A DNA stretch of 64,000 nt from Amyelois transitella (lineage: Eukaryota; Arthropoda; Insecta; Lepidoptera; Pyralidae): contig NC_083508.1 in NCBI RefSeq assembly GCF_032362555.1, positions 2,199,001-2,263,000 on the forward strand, written 5' to 3'. The notes beneath the pieces are model-generated. The model saw only the letters and a program-made list of their open reading frames with translations. It searched no databases and was not told where the DNA came from. Shown here one piece after another: positions 22,801 to 32,400 of the stretch (positions are counted from its first letter, which is position 1; every line of letters starts with the position of its first letter). The translations under genes were made by a program, and so were the position numbers.

Positions 22801-25800
22801 GATGTTTGTTACTCTTTCACGCAAAAACTACTGAACCGATTACCATGAAATTTGGTATGTAGGTAGCTGAAGACCCAGAATAACACATAGGCTACTTTTT
22901 ATCCCAGAGTTCCCGCGGGATTGATAGGGTTTCCATGCGGACGAAGTCGCGGGCGGCCTCTAGTTGTACATATAGTGAATAAACATTAAATACAACTGTG
23001 TGTAACAGACCCGCAGTTTGTTAATGTCTTTGTGATAATCACATTATAAATAAATTAAATACATACATACAATCACGTCTATATCTCTTCACGTCTATAT
23101 CTGCCAACAGTCTTGAAGAGACCGATAGGCCACGTTCAGCTGTTTGGCTTTATGATGGAATTGAGATTCAAATAGTGACAGGTTGCTAGCCCATCGCAAT
23201 AAATTAAATATATGAATATATGTAAGTGCCGTGTAGTTCCCGGCACCAAAAGAAAAAAGAATAGGAGCACTCCAGGTCTTTCCCATGGATGTCGTAAAAA
23301 GCGACTAAGGGATAGGCTTACAAACTTGGGATTCTTTTTTAGGCGATGGGCGAGCAGCCTATCACTATTTGAATCTCAATTCTATCATTAAGCCAAATAG
23401 CTGAACGTGGCCTATCAGTCTTTTCAAGACTGTTGGCTCTGTCTACCCCGCAAGGGATATAGACGTGATTATATGTATGTATATATGTATGTAAATATTC
23501 TTTGTCTCCATTCCTTCACGTTGATCACTCTACTAACATAGACGTAACTGTACTATATACTCACAATCTCGCTGTAAAAGTGTCCGTAATAAACAAATTA
23601 GTCTGTCTATTAACAAAAAGATCTTAATACATATTAAATACAATAAAGTACACAATTTTCAAATGTAAAGCTGCTTATTCACAATGGACAGAGTTTTATT
23701 GCAACACATTAAGATCTGTAGGAAGTTAAGCGAGAGTTCAAAACCTACCATCAAAAAGTAACTAATTGATTCGACTCCTGTCACATAGAGGGCGCTGCTA
23801 AGCATCGTAGCTACAAAGTATGGAGCCTGAATCGCGATTATATAAGTTTAAAGTGAGCCGACCTTCATATAACACACTCGCCAAATACGAATCAAATGAA
23901 TCTTGATAGGATTCCAATATCTCACTGGATTTTGTTATGTATATTTTATATACATACCATAATAAAGTTGAATTTCACAACATTATCACTTCTTCAAGTG
24001 TACAAATGTTGTGAAATTCTTTATTGCTTCTTCATTTTAGCATTTTTTTCTATTTTTAATTTACTGTAACATTAGGAACTCGATCGAAACTACGGGCGAA
24101 TCTTTATTATTTGAGTGAGATACTCATCATGGCCTATCGGTCTCTTCAAGACTGTTGGCAGACATAGACGTGAAGGGATATAGACGTGATTGTATGTATG
24201 TATTTAATTTATTTATAATGTGATTATCACAAAGACATTAACAAACTGCGGGTCTGTTACACACAGTTGTATTTAATGTTTATTCACTATATGTACAATG
24301 TTGAAATCGAATCATAAATATCACGGTGACAATCCCGCTCAAAAGCCACCTAATTGATTCGACTCCCGTCACATAGAGGGCGCTGCTAAGCATCGTCCCT
24401 ACAAAGTATGGAGCCTGAATCGCGATTATAAAAGTTTTAAGTGACCCGACCTTCATATAACACCCTTGCCCAATATGAATCAAATGAATCTAGATAGGAT
24501 TCCAATATCTCACTGGATTTTGTTATGAATATTTTATTTATACCATAATAAAGTAGAATTCCACGGCATTTTCACTTCTTCAAGTGTATAAATGTTGTGA
24601 AATTCTTTATTGCTTCTTCATTTTAGCATTTTTTTTCTTTTTTTAATTTACTGTAACATTAGGAACTCGATCGAAACTACGGGCGAATCTTTATTATTTG
24701 AGTGAGATACTCATCATGGGAACAATCGCGGTTAATTATTACGAAAACATACATATCTCGTCTTCTATCCTTACGGAGGAGACAGAGACAATAATCATAA
24801 CACTCAAAGGCCACTTTTAGCTGAATAACATAATGATGATTTAAAATTCGGATATTAGGACAGTTTGCGTAAAAGAAGAATGCTGCGATGACTCGACTTC
24901 GTTCTCCCGAGAGCAAAAAAGTATACAAACATACCCTTTGCTTTCCTGAGAGACGGGCACAGACCGACAGAAATTCTAATAATCTACATACATACATATC
25001 ATCACGTCTATATCTCTTGCGGGGTAGACAGAGTCTACAGTCTTGAAAAGACTGATAGGCCACGTTCAGCTGTTTGGCTTTATGATAAAATTGAGATTCA
25101 AATAGTGATAGGTTGCTAGCCCATCGCTCAAAAGACGAATCCCAAGTTTATAAGCCTATCTCTTAGTCGCCTTTTACGACATTTATGGGAACGAGATGGA
25201 GTGGTCCAATTCTTTTTTTTATTGGTGCCGGGATCCACACGACACATTAACGGCAGGATCTAATTATACTTAACTTTCCAATTCAGACACCGGCTTACAG
25301 TTGCAGTTACAATTTTATCATATGTACTAGCGACCCGCCACGGACGAGTAGTATTTATACTGATAACCTTCCTATTAAATCACTCTATCTATTTAAAAAA
25401 AACATCAATATCCGTTGTATAGTTTTAAAGATATATAAGGCAAAGGCTTATAAACTTGGGATTCTTATTTTAGGCGAAGGGCTAGCAACCTGTCACTATT
25501 TGAATCTCAATTCTACTATAAAGCCAAACAGCTGACCGTAGCCTGTCACTTTCTTCAGGACTGTTGGCTCTATCTACCCCGGCAAGAGATATAGACGTGA
25601 CTATATGTATGTATACATATAAACATACAGAGATAGGAACGGACGCGGGAAGCGACATTGATTTATACTAGGTATGCAGTGAAGTGATGGATTAGGCAAT
25701 TAAATAGTAATAGGACATTTTTCATTCTTTCTCAACACCTGATTCTTCTTTTTGCCATTTTCTGACCCACCATCAGAAAAACTCAGTGTCTGTAACAGAG

Positions 25801-28800
25801 ATGGCGCTGCTTATCATCGCCCATACAGCTGCGCTATCTAAATCGCGATAGCATAAGTTTTAAGGGACCTCGCTTAAACATCCTCCACCTCAAACCTCAT
25901 CTATCACTAGGGCTGCAGGCGGCCCTTGTGAAATTACCTTTTTAAAAATAAAATAATTCATGACTTGAGTATCATGAGTATGGTACATTTCAAACATCAC
26001 TTAATAATTGTTTTATCTTTCGGTTTCACAACATAAGTTTACGTCGTCATAAGAATAACTTAACACTAAGTTTACTGTCGCTTCCAAAACGTCAGTGCTG
26101 AAGAAGCGGTTAAACTTTTTTTTTTTTCAATAACGTTAACTTCACAATTATCTCACCTGCCCATAGTATCGGCCAGCAGGGACCCCAATATGGAGCCAGT
26201 GCATCCACCCACGATGAAGATGGACACCACAGATGCCCACAACACCTCCAACCACCCAGCGTCCAGAGTAACATCGTAACGAGTGACGAAACTCTGGTTA
26301 CAGAACTCCTTTAACAGCTGCAAAATTAAAGAGGGTTATAAGCTTGCAGCACTGTTTTATTGGCTGTAAAATTAATGAGACGTATAAATTTTAGTGATGG
26401 TGGGCCAGCAACATATTTGAGTCTCAATTCCATCATTATTTCCAGCCGTACAGCTGATTGTGAACTTTCAGTCTTTTCGAGATATGGCTCTGACCTGATT
26501 ATATGTATTTATGTTTAATTAAGAACATTTTGTAAGGTCTTACTTAGGTTTGGACACCGGTCAGTCAAGATGTATTGTTTTTTTTTTATTGGTCTTGCAG
26601 AAATAAAACATAAGATTAAAAAGATATACTTAGATGATAGTCATTTTCATGTATAATGCATTTTTTATAATAAACTTTGATACATACATACATATGGTCA
26701 CGTCTATATCCCTTGCGGGGTAGACAGAGCCAACAGCCTTGAAATGATTGAATGGCCAATGTTCAGCTATTTGGCTTAATTATAGAATTGAGATTCAAAT
26801 AATGACAGGTTGCTAACCCATCGCCCAAAAAAAGAATCCCAAGTTTGTAAGCCTATCCCTTAGTCGCCTTTTAGGAGATCCATGGGAAAGAGATGGAATG
26901 GTCCTATTCTTTTTTGTATTGGTGCCGGGAACCACACGGCACTTTAAATCTTGTTCAATCTGCGTGATTTGTGCATATTATATATATGTATGTTTTTATT
27001 ATAGTTTCTATCTAGTTATCTACATACTCGCTGATTTAATTTATTTATGACACAAACGTGACTAAACATTTGTGCTCAACATGAGAATATCGACAAATAA
27101 ATGCAACTGAATAACAAATCCAGGAAATTACCTAAGCGCTGTGCCCACAAAGACTTGTACACTTCCTTCTAAAGTCCGTGCTCCTTTTAATAAGAGAAGT
27201 TAACAAATCTTGGATCAACTCGTTGTCTCAAACTTACGCAAGTTTTGGCATTCCGTTCCCTTCTTCGGAAGGATCCGGGGTCTCTGACTGCGACCCAGGA
27301 CCCACCACTCACCCAGAGTGGGGAAGTGAAGTTTTCACAACAAGCGACTCTTACCTGACGTGTTAACGTAAGGAATGTAACTCAGGCTGGATCAGCTGGA
27401 TGTTTCCAACTCACCTCAGCCGGCGTACCCCGATCATCATTCTACCTGGCATTTATTCCAGTTGTTAACTCATGAAGAAGCCCAAGAAGCGCCTATGAGC
27501 TCAGAGTAGTTAATCCCAAGGAGTGTGGCTAATGCTGATCATAAGAAGAAGGGTCTCTCGTATGAACTCCGCGACCCGTTAACCGGAGAATTTAACCCAA
27601 TTTAGATCATGCTTATAATTCCCAACTCACCTTTTAGATTAGAATTGTAATTCCTTCTGGCCTTTCTAATTGCGTCACTGAGGATGAGACCAGCGTCTGC
27701 TAAAGACGTTTCAGCAATGATTTAATCAGGTTTACTCATAAAGCGACATCCGAATGGGCTTCGCGTCGCTTCATTAAACTTATATAGTTTTTATGACAGC
27801 TGCATGGATCTCTCTGTAACAACTGTGTAACTATAATTCCCAACTCACCCCAGCAGGCGTGTTAACTACCCCGATGTTGTACCCCACCGGCAGCGAGGAG
27901 CCGAGGGTGGTGACCACTCCGGCCAGCACCAGGTAGAACGACCATCCCGCCTTGTATTCACCTGATTGGGTCAGCTGCTGGTGTTCGTTGGTTACCTGCA
28001 AACGTTCTGGTTTTAGGTAAACAAGTTTACATACATACATACATATCATCACATCTATATCCCTTGCGGGGTAATCAGAGCCAAAACAGTCTTGAAAAGA
28101 CTGAAAGACCACGTTTAGCTGCTTGGCTTAATAATAGAATTGAGATTCAAATAGTGACAGATTGCTAGTCCATCGCCTAAAAGAAGAATCCCAAGTATAT
28201 ACCTAAGCCATTCACTTAGTCGCCCTTACGACATCTATGGGAAAGAGATGGAGTAGTCCTATTCTTTTTTCTATAAGTGCCGGGAACCACACGGAACAAA
28301 CGGCGGTAAACAAGTTTAAAAGAAAAAAATGTGTTCTAGCTGCATCTTCTCCCGTGCAGATAGTTAAAATCAAATGAAGGAAAAGCCTTTTAAACTTGGG
28401 ATTCTACTTCAAGAATATAGGCTAGCAAACTGTCAGCCATTAAGCCAAGCAGATGACCTATGACCGGGCTTTAATTATTTTTGAGCCAATTGGCTGTTGT
28501 AGGAGTTGTAGCCTTCTTGTATGGGTACGATTTCTAGTCGAAGTTGGATGTTTTTTATATTGAATGGCTACTCCATTGAGCCCGCCCAGAAAGTATGAAT
28601 AAAATATTTCATTTCAGTACCTTTAGTTGTTTAAGTATCTAAAATACAACAAAAATATGTAATCAACTGAAAACAAACTGTAATGAATCTTGTAGCTTAC
28701 TTTGTAATTACAAAATTATTTATCTGAGAAATAATTATACCTAGTTTTCTTAGTCCGTCAAGGTTGAATTAAAATGAAGGCTGATTATGCACATCTATTT

Positions 28801-29127
28801 TTAATTTATATATTATCCCTCTGTTCAAAAATTATTCAAGAACACTGAAAAATGTTAAACAACTTTTTACTGTATGTTTTAAGAAAATGAACTATAAGAA
28901 GAATTTAAATTTTTTTTCAATATTTAAATAATGTAATCTTCGTGTGACGATGATCATAAGATGTTTATCGATTAGAATCAATTTTTAAGACTCTATAAAG
29001 AGTATTTTACACCAATTTAAATTTGCAAACGATACACAGATATATAACAAAATATATTAGAATAAAAAAAAAAACATTTATGATACTGGCAACTTACAAA
29101 AAAATTCACTAACTTTTTCAGCACCAT
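13787..29127 (-). CDS. GLUT/SLC2-type facilitated sugar transporter (11 exons)
   Basis: Major-facilitator sugar transporter of about 511 residues, the usual GLUT length. Exons in coding order: 29098-29127, 27849-27995, 26157-26317, 21364-21488, 20486-20626, 19613-19750, 19003-19202, 16853-17065, 14832-14934, 14438-14606, 13787-13895; all phases match. Family marks: GYNIGVVNTP in TM1 (exon 2), GSLLADTMGRKKA after TM2, AGRLLVG, VPMYLAELAP, the PESPKYL signature (229-235), QQTSGINAVFYYST in TM7 (307-320), GPIPYF in TM10 (411-416), and PETRGKT after TM12 (480-486). In place of the QLS of class I glucose transporters it has QAG (304-306), which argues against a simple GLUT1 equivalent; the sugar carried is uncertain. 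It should act in the plasma membrane. Exon 1 is only 30 bp and is the least certain part. Confidence 0.9.
14270..14437 (+). repeat. Repeat A touching a splice donor
   Basis: Forward copy, antisense to the gene, in intron 10 of the sugar transporter. Its terminal TATG-type run reaches the exon 10 donor (intron starts at 14437), so the first intron bases merge into the repeat tail. Confidence 0.7.
14650..14825 (+). repeat. Repeat A tail fragment with expanded TATG microsatellite
   Basis: A truncated tail (GTCTTTTCAAGACTG to GACGTGACC) continues into about 90 bp of imperfect TATG/TAATG repeats that stop just before the exon 9 donor of the sugar transporter. Confidence 0.75.
14935..16852. repeat. 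Intron 8 of the sugar transporter: repeat-filled
   Basis: Contains a repeat A tail (15040-15150) and several copies of a second dispersed family with CGCGGACTAAGTCGCGGGC and CAAACAAACAAACTCTTCAGC blocks (15165-15840, partly inverted). It also holds a retroelement tail (16082-16480) and a near-complete reverse repeat A (16480-16760). A TA microsatellite lies at 16801-16822. Confidence 0.6.
16082..16480 (-). mobile_element. Non-LTR retrotransposon fragment (reverse transcriptase C-terminus)
   Basis: The longest copy of this retroelement in the window. It reads EIEKGMLRWFGHVERMNENR, then after a frameshift [20 protein letters not shown], ending [13 protein letters not shown] beside CATA repeats. 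The WFGHVERM motif is typical of the region after the polymerase domain in lepidopteran non-LTR elements. Clade not determined. Confidence 0.75.
17130..17335 (-). mobile_element. Non-LTR retrotransposon 3' end
   Basis: Another truncated tail of the same retroelement with the AGGCAGAGACTA and CCTGACCCTTT blocks, in intron 7 of the sugar transporter just 5' of exon 8 in gene order. Confidence 0.7.
17350..17612 (-). repeat. Repeat A
   Basis: Reverse, near-complete copy at the far end of the partial-exon array, separating it from the retroelement tail. Confidence 0.7.
17632..19002 (-). repeat. Tandem array of seven partial exon 7 copies
   Basis: Seven further copies of the last 84 coding bases of sugar transporter exon 7 (V287 to A314, including QQTSGINA) plus the GTGTGT donor, with copy ends at 17632, 17828, 18025, 18222, 18419, 18610 and 18795. 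The period is about 185-208 bp. Each copy is followed by a GATGAC/CAATGA microsatellite and separated from the next by a head fragment of repeat A. The coding frame is open in every copy and the copies are nearly identical, so the array is young. The copies lack the exon's own acceptor, so the protein should normally use only 19003-19202. Confidence 0.9.
19003..19202 (-). CDS. Sugar transporter exon 7, the intact parent of the array
   Basis: 200 bp: acceptor TTACAG at its high end, donor GTGTGT at its low end. Encodes the large cytoplasmic loop (LSRLRGVSPS onward) and the start of TM7. This is the only copy with the 5' 116 bases and a natural acceptor, and it joins exons 6 and 8 in phase. Confidence 0.9.
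19240..19445. repeat. Dispersed non-LTR-like tail fragment
   Basis: Starts with the GCTGTGCTCGTGACTCCGTC block and contains CCTTCCTCGATAAATGG, shared with copies near 21930, 30300 and 45600. Non-coding and decayed. Confidence 0.55.
19785..19948 (-). repeat. Repeat A, truncated by a SINE
   Basis: A reverse copy that stops after CCCAAGTTTGTAAG, exactly where the tRNA-type SINE at 19950 begins, which suggests the SINE inserted into or next to it. Confidence 0.65.
19950..20192 (+). mobile_element. tRNA-derived SINE
   Basis: Pol III promoter-like boxes (TGGCGCAGCGGTAATGCA and GGTTCAAATCC), then the body GGGCATGATGAGAAACGAAG and a tail with TATTTCGCAACACAAG and TATATATTTATTTATT. It resembles a tRNA at its head but cannot fold as a full tRNA gene. 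Confidence 0.75.
20193..20435. repeat. Dispersed non-LTR-like fragment
   Basis: Begins with the GCTGTCCCGGCAAACGTTG block and ends with CTCCTCCGAAACAAAC and ACACGAGAATTTTATATATA. It lies about 50 bp from exon 5 of the sugar transporter. Related pieces lie near 15230 and 22310. Confidence 0.55.
20655..21030 (+). repeat. Repeat A with duplicated head
   Basis: Two successive head and middle sections (20655-20780 and 20782 onward) share one tail ending near 21030, as if a partial unequal duplication had occurred. Confidence 0.65.
21600..21712 (+). repeat. Repeat A tail fragment
   Basis: From CTATCTTAAAGCC to ATGTATGTATG, between exons 4 and 3 of the sugar transporter. Confidence 0.65.
21925..22435. 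repeat. Two dispersed non-LTR-like fragments
   Basis: The first (21930-22190) has the GTTTGCGTGAAATAG, CCTTCCTCGATAAATGG and CAAACAAACAAACTC blocks. The second (22305-22435) carries CCTCCGAAACGGCTTGACC. Both are non-coding. Confidence 0.5.
22769..22964 (+). mobile_element. Insertion present in one arm only
   Basis: About 195 bp from ACTACTATTATAAAGG to GTCGCGGGCGGCCTCTAGT. It interrupts the left arm of the inverted duplication but is absent from the right arm (24296-24302), where the flanks are contiguous. A related copy abuts HIRA exon 6. Confidence 0.8.
23065..23490 (+). repeat. Repeat A, reverse fragment followed by a forward copy
   Basis: A rearranged reverse fragment (23065-23200) belongs to the inverted-duplication arm. 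A near-complete forward copy (23226-23490) forms part of its spacer. Confidence 0.65.
24985..25250 (-). repeat. Repeat A
   Basis: Reverse near-complete copy with CATA repeats, TATAGGCCACGTTCAG-like middle and GGATCCACACGACAC head. Confidence 0.7.
25430..25622 (+). repeat. Repeat A, headless
   Basis: Forward copy from GGCTTATAAACTTGGG to the ATGTATGTAT tail, in intron 3 of the sugar transporter. Confidence 0.65.
26680..26945 (-). repeat. Repeat A
   Basis: Reverse near-complete copy in intron 2 of the sugar transporter. Confidence 0.7.
26946..27848. other. Intron 2 of the sugar transporter, unexplained part
   Basis: No exon found. The stretch 27240-27740 is less AT-rich than the rest of the intron and has one 62-codon open frame (27178-27366) without family resemblance. 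It looks like decayed repeat sequence. Confidence 0.35.
28030..28300 (-). repeat. Repeat A
   Basis: Reverse near-complete copy just upstream (in gene order) of the exon 2 acceptor of the sugar transporter. Confidence 0.7.
29098..29127 (-). CDS. Sugar transporter exon 1 (start codon)
   Basis: Thirty bases encoding MVLKKLVNFF, followed by a strong GTAAGT donor in phase 0 with exon 2 (VTNEHQQLTQ). It is the only start found that joins exon 2 cleanly. An alternative first exon further upstream would not be visible to me. Confidence 0.6.
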
Positions 29128-29215
29128 ATTAAAAAGACAAGAGAAATTCACATAACAAGTTGAACATCACTTCATGCAACAACTTTACGCATTACAAGAC
29201 ACTTTGAACAGTTAG

Positions 29216-29221
29216 TTTAAT
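29216..29221 (-). terminator. Possible ATTAAA poly(A) signal of TMEM107
   Basis: ATTAAA on the minus strand about 100 bp after the TMEM107 stop and about 90 bp before the sugar transporter start codon. No AATAAA occurs on this strand in that gap. Position-based inference. Confidence 0.35.
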
Positions 29222-29319
29222 TACAACTTTGAGAATGCAACACTCAGGTCCATCGCCACTAAACATGCAATTTTTTTACAATTAAAATAATTTTAAATAT
29301 GGAACACTTTTTTTTTCTT

Positions 29320-29480
29320 TCACCACTTTGACGTGCACACAGATATCAAAGCGACGGATATATCGGCCAGTGCCGGCAGCACAGAGCAAAACGCGAATAT
29401 TGGCCAGTACCAATCACAGAGCCAACCGTCCAACACGAAGTACGAGAGAGTTATGGAGGCTGATCCATGTGCGCCAATAG
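29320..29480 (-). CDS. TMEM107: TMEM107 exon 3
   Basis: Encodes I-GAHGSASITLSYFVLDGW through VCTSKW-stop, covering the last two membrane helices. The acceptor CGTTCAG lies at its high end. Its reading frame is open throughout. Confidence 0.88.
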
Positions 29481-32400
29481 CTGAACGTCGGTTAAGGATA
29501 TATAGATAATCAATCTGTTATACTTCATATGAGGAAAATTTGTGTATTTAAAACTAAAATTTAAGTAAACAATATCATGACGTAAGTAGATTAATGAGTT
29601 TTTTAATTTGCGATCTATAAAAAGAGTTTCAATCGTTTGAGATATCTACATACATACCTATAATCACGTCTATATCCCTTGCGGGGTAGACAGAGCCAAC
29701 AGTCCTGAAAGGCCACATTCAGATGTTTGAACCAATGATAGAATTCAGATTCAAATAGTGACAGGGTGCTAGCTCATCGCCTAAAAGAATCCCAAATTTA
29801 TAAGCTTATCCCTTAGTCGCCTCGTGGGAACAAGATGGAATGGTCCTATTCTTTTTTTTATTGGTCTCGGGAACGACACGGCATTATATATGATATATAT
29901 ATATAAATATCGGATATCTGTTTAAGATAATAATTATAGCAAACCAATGAGTAGTTTTATTTTTCTAGTAAATTATTAACTACGTTAGATTGAAATTAGT
30001 TGAGCGGTGATTTGGAACCTCCATAGGTACCTTCCATTCCAATTTTTGAGCAGTCGCGTAAAAGGCGTCTGAATAGTACAAAGCAACATACATTTTTATA
30101 TGCACATAATTACGTCCATGATTGAAAAATACAACTCTTTTGACCTTTCGCTCTTTTGTCAAGAACTAAAAGGAGACTGTGCTAATTAAAACTGAATGGA
30201 AACCAACACATCTATATTAATATTAAAAAGCTGAAGAGTTTGTTTGAACGCCCTAATCTCAGGAACTTCTGGTTCGAATTGAAAATTTATTTTTACGTTG
30301 AATAGACCATTTATCGAGAAATCACGCTGCGACTATAAGGAGCAAAGAAATAATGGAATATGTGAAAAAACGGGGAAAATTATTCATCCTTGAGAGCTTT
30401 AATGATGCCCAAAATAACTACGAGTATACCACGCGGACGAAGTCGCGGGCACAGCTAGTTATTTGTATATTTTCGAAAAAAAGAAACGTTGCTTTTCATA
30501 CGCTATTTCAATGAACATACATATAACTACTACTCACAAAATAATATACATATTACTAATTACACCAGCTCAGATTACAGTTTCTTTTGCAAAAATTATA
30601 AACAGGGATTATAAGTATAAGGTTTATATTAAATGATGATTCAGATAATAATGGACTCATGCGAAGCTAGTATAATACATACATATCTATATATGTATAG
30701 TCATATACAGGCTTCCGATTATAATAACATATTAGGTTTATATTAAATGATGATTTAGATATTAGAATAGCTTAAAAGCCAGCCAAAGCAAACAGCCAAA
30801 CGTGGCCTATCAGTCTTTTCAAGACTGTTGGCTCTGTCTACCCCGCAAGGGATATAAACGTGATTATATGTAGATAATGATGGACCCGTGCGAAGCTAGG
30901 TCGTGGTCATTAATAATAGTTAAAATAAACATAGATAGTCCCAGTCTAAACGGATGAATCATCTCTCTTATCAGTAAATGTGAAGATGATCTAATGAATG
31001 TAAAGCTATCAATTATAATATTATCCAACCCTACGTAGGTCAGTCGAATAATAATGAAATAAATGATTTTATGTCGATCGCGGAGAACGGAAAAATACAC
31101 TGGTGATTAGCAAGGGATATTCTTTATCTATACATTTAAAAAAGCGTCTTCACCTGCCGTGTGGTTCCCATCTCATTAGTACAAAACCTCTCCATTTATT
31201 TCTCGAGTAGGTATGTCATTACATAAAAGGCGACTAAGAGATTAAGCACTTTGTGAAATTCTTCTTTGTATCGAACAATTAAACGTGATTGTATTGTGAT
31301 TTAATCAATACCAATTAATGGTAACGCGATAGCACTTAAGCAACATACATACATTCATACATATAATCACGTCTACATAGGTATATACCTTGCGGTGTAG
31401 CCAGAGCCAACAGTCTTAAAAAGACTAATAGGCCACGTTCAGCTGTTTGGCTTAATGATAGAATTGAGATTTAAATAGTGACAGGTTACTAGCCTGTCGC
31501 CTAAAAGAAGCATCCCATGTTTATAAGGCTATCCCTTAGTCGCCTTTTACGACATCCAGAAACATACAGAAAATCACGCGGCACCAATACAATACATTTT
31601 TCTTTAAAGTTAATATTTGTATATTCCAAGTTGTACACCGGGTGTACACCCTCAAACGTTGAGCCTCGGAGCCTGGTACGCAAGTGTATGATATATAAAA
31701 GGAGTACCTATTCTCCTTTACCATAGTACATTAGGTATAATCAAACTTAATACCTTCACCAGTGACAATGCTTTTACATAAAAAAAAACACACCAAGCAC
31801 CAATGTTTAAAACCAAAATGAACAGCGTTAAAGATGTGAGTAAAGAAAAAGAAATAATGTTAAAAGGATACAGATCAGGGAGACAGTAGTTGAGAACATG
31901 GTTAGTCCCAGGATGAAAGTGGTCATCTCAACCAGGATGAGGGCTATGGACGCCGCGAAGCCGCCTACCAACCTGCAATCATTCGATTACAGGTTTCAGT
32001 TCCATACATACATACATAAAATCACGCCTCTTTCCCGGAGGGGTAGGCAGAGACTACCTCTTTCCACTTGCTACGATCTCTGCATATTTCCTTCGCTTCA
32101 TCCACATTCATAACTCTCTTCATGCAAGCTCGGCGGTTTCGGGTACTTTTGACCTGACCCTTTACCAGGACGTCCTTAATTTGATCATGATACGTTCGTC
32201 TAGGTCTTCCCACTTCAGTTCCATTAGGTTAAGGTTTGCCGACGTGTGGTTCCCGGCACCGATAGAAAAACGAATAGGACCACTCCATCTCTTTCCCATG
32301 GATGTCGAAAAAAGGCGACTAAAAGATAGGCTTTTAAACTTGGGATTCTTCTTATAGGTGATGGGCTAGCAACCTGTCACTTTATATGAATCTCAATTCT

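Larger units (their letters stand above)
22432..24718. repeat. Large inverted and tandem duplication in intron 3 of the sugar transporter
   Basis: The segment 22432-23130 reappears inverted at 24122-24622. A third, partial copy lies at about 23745-24055 in the same orientation as the second. Sequence flanking the second and third copies (to 24718 and 24120) is also directly repeated at about 597 bp. Open frames of about 66 codons in the arms (22575-22775 plus, 24280-24483 minus) are mirror copies and not a recognised gene. The core (agggcgctgctaagcatcg) recurs loosely near 25800. Confidence 0.8.
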
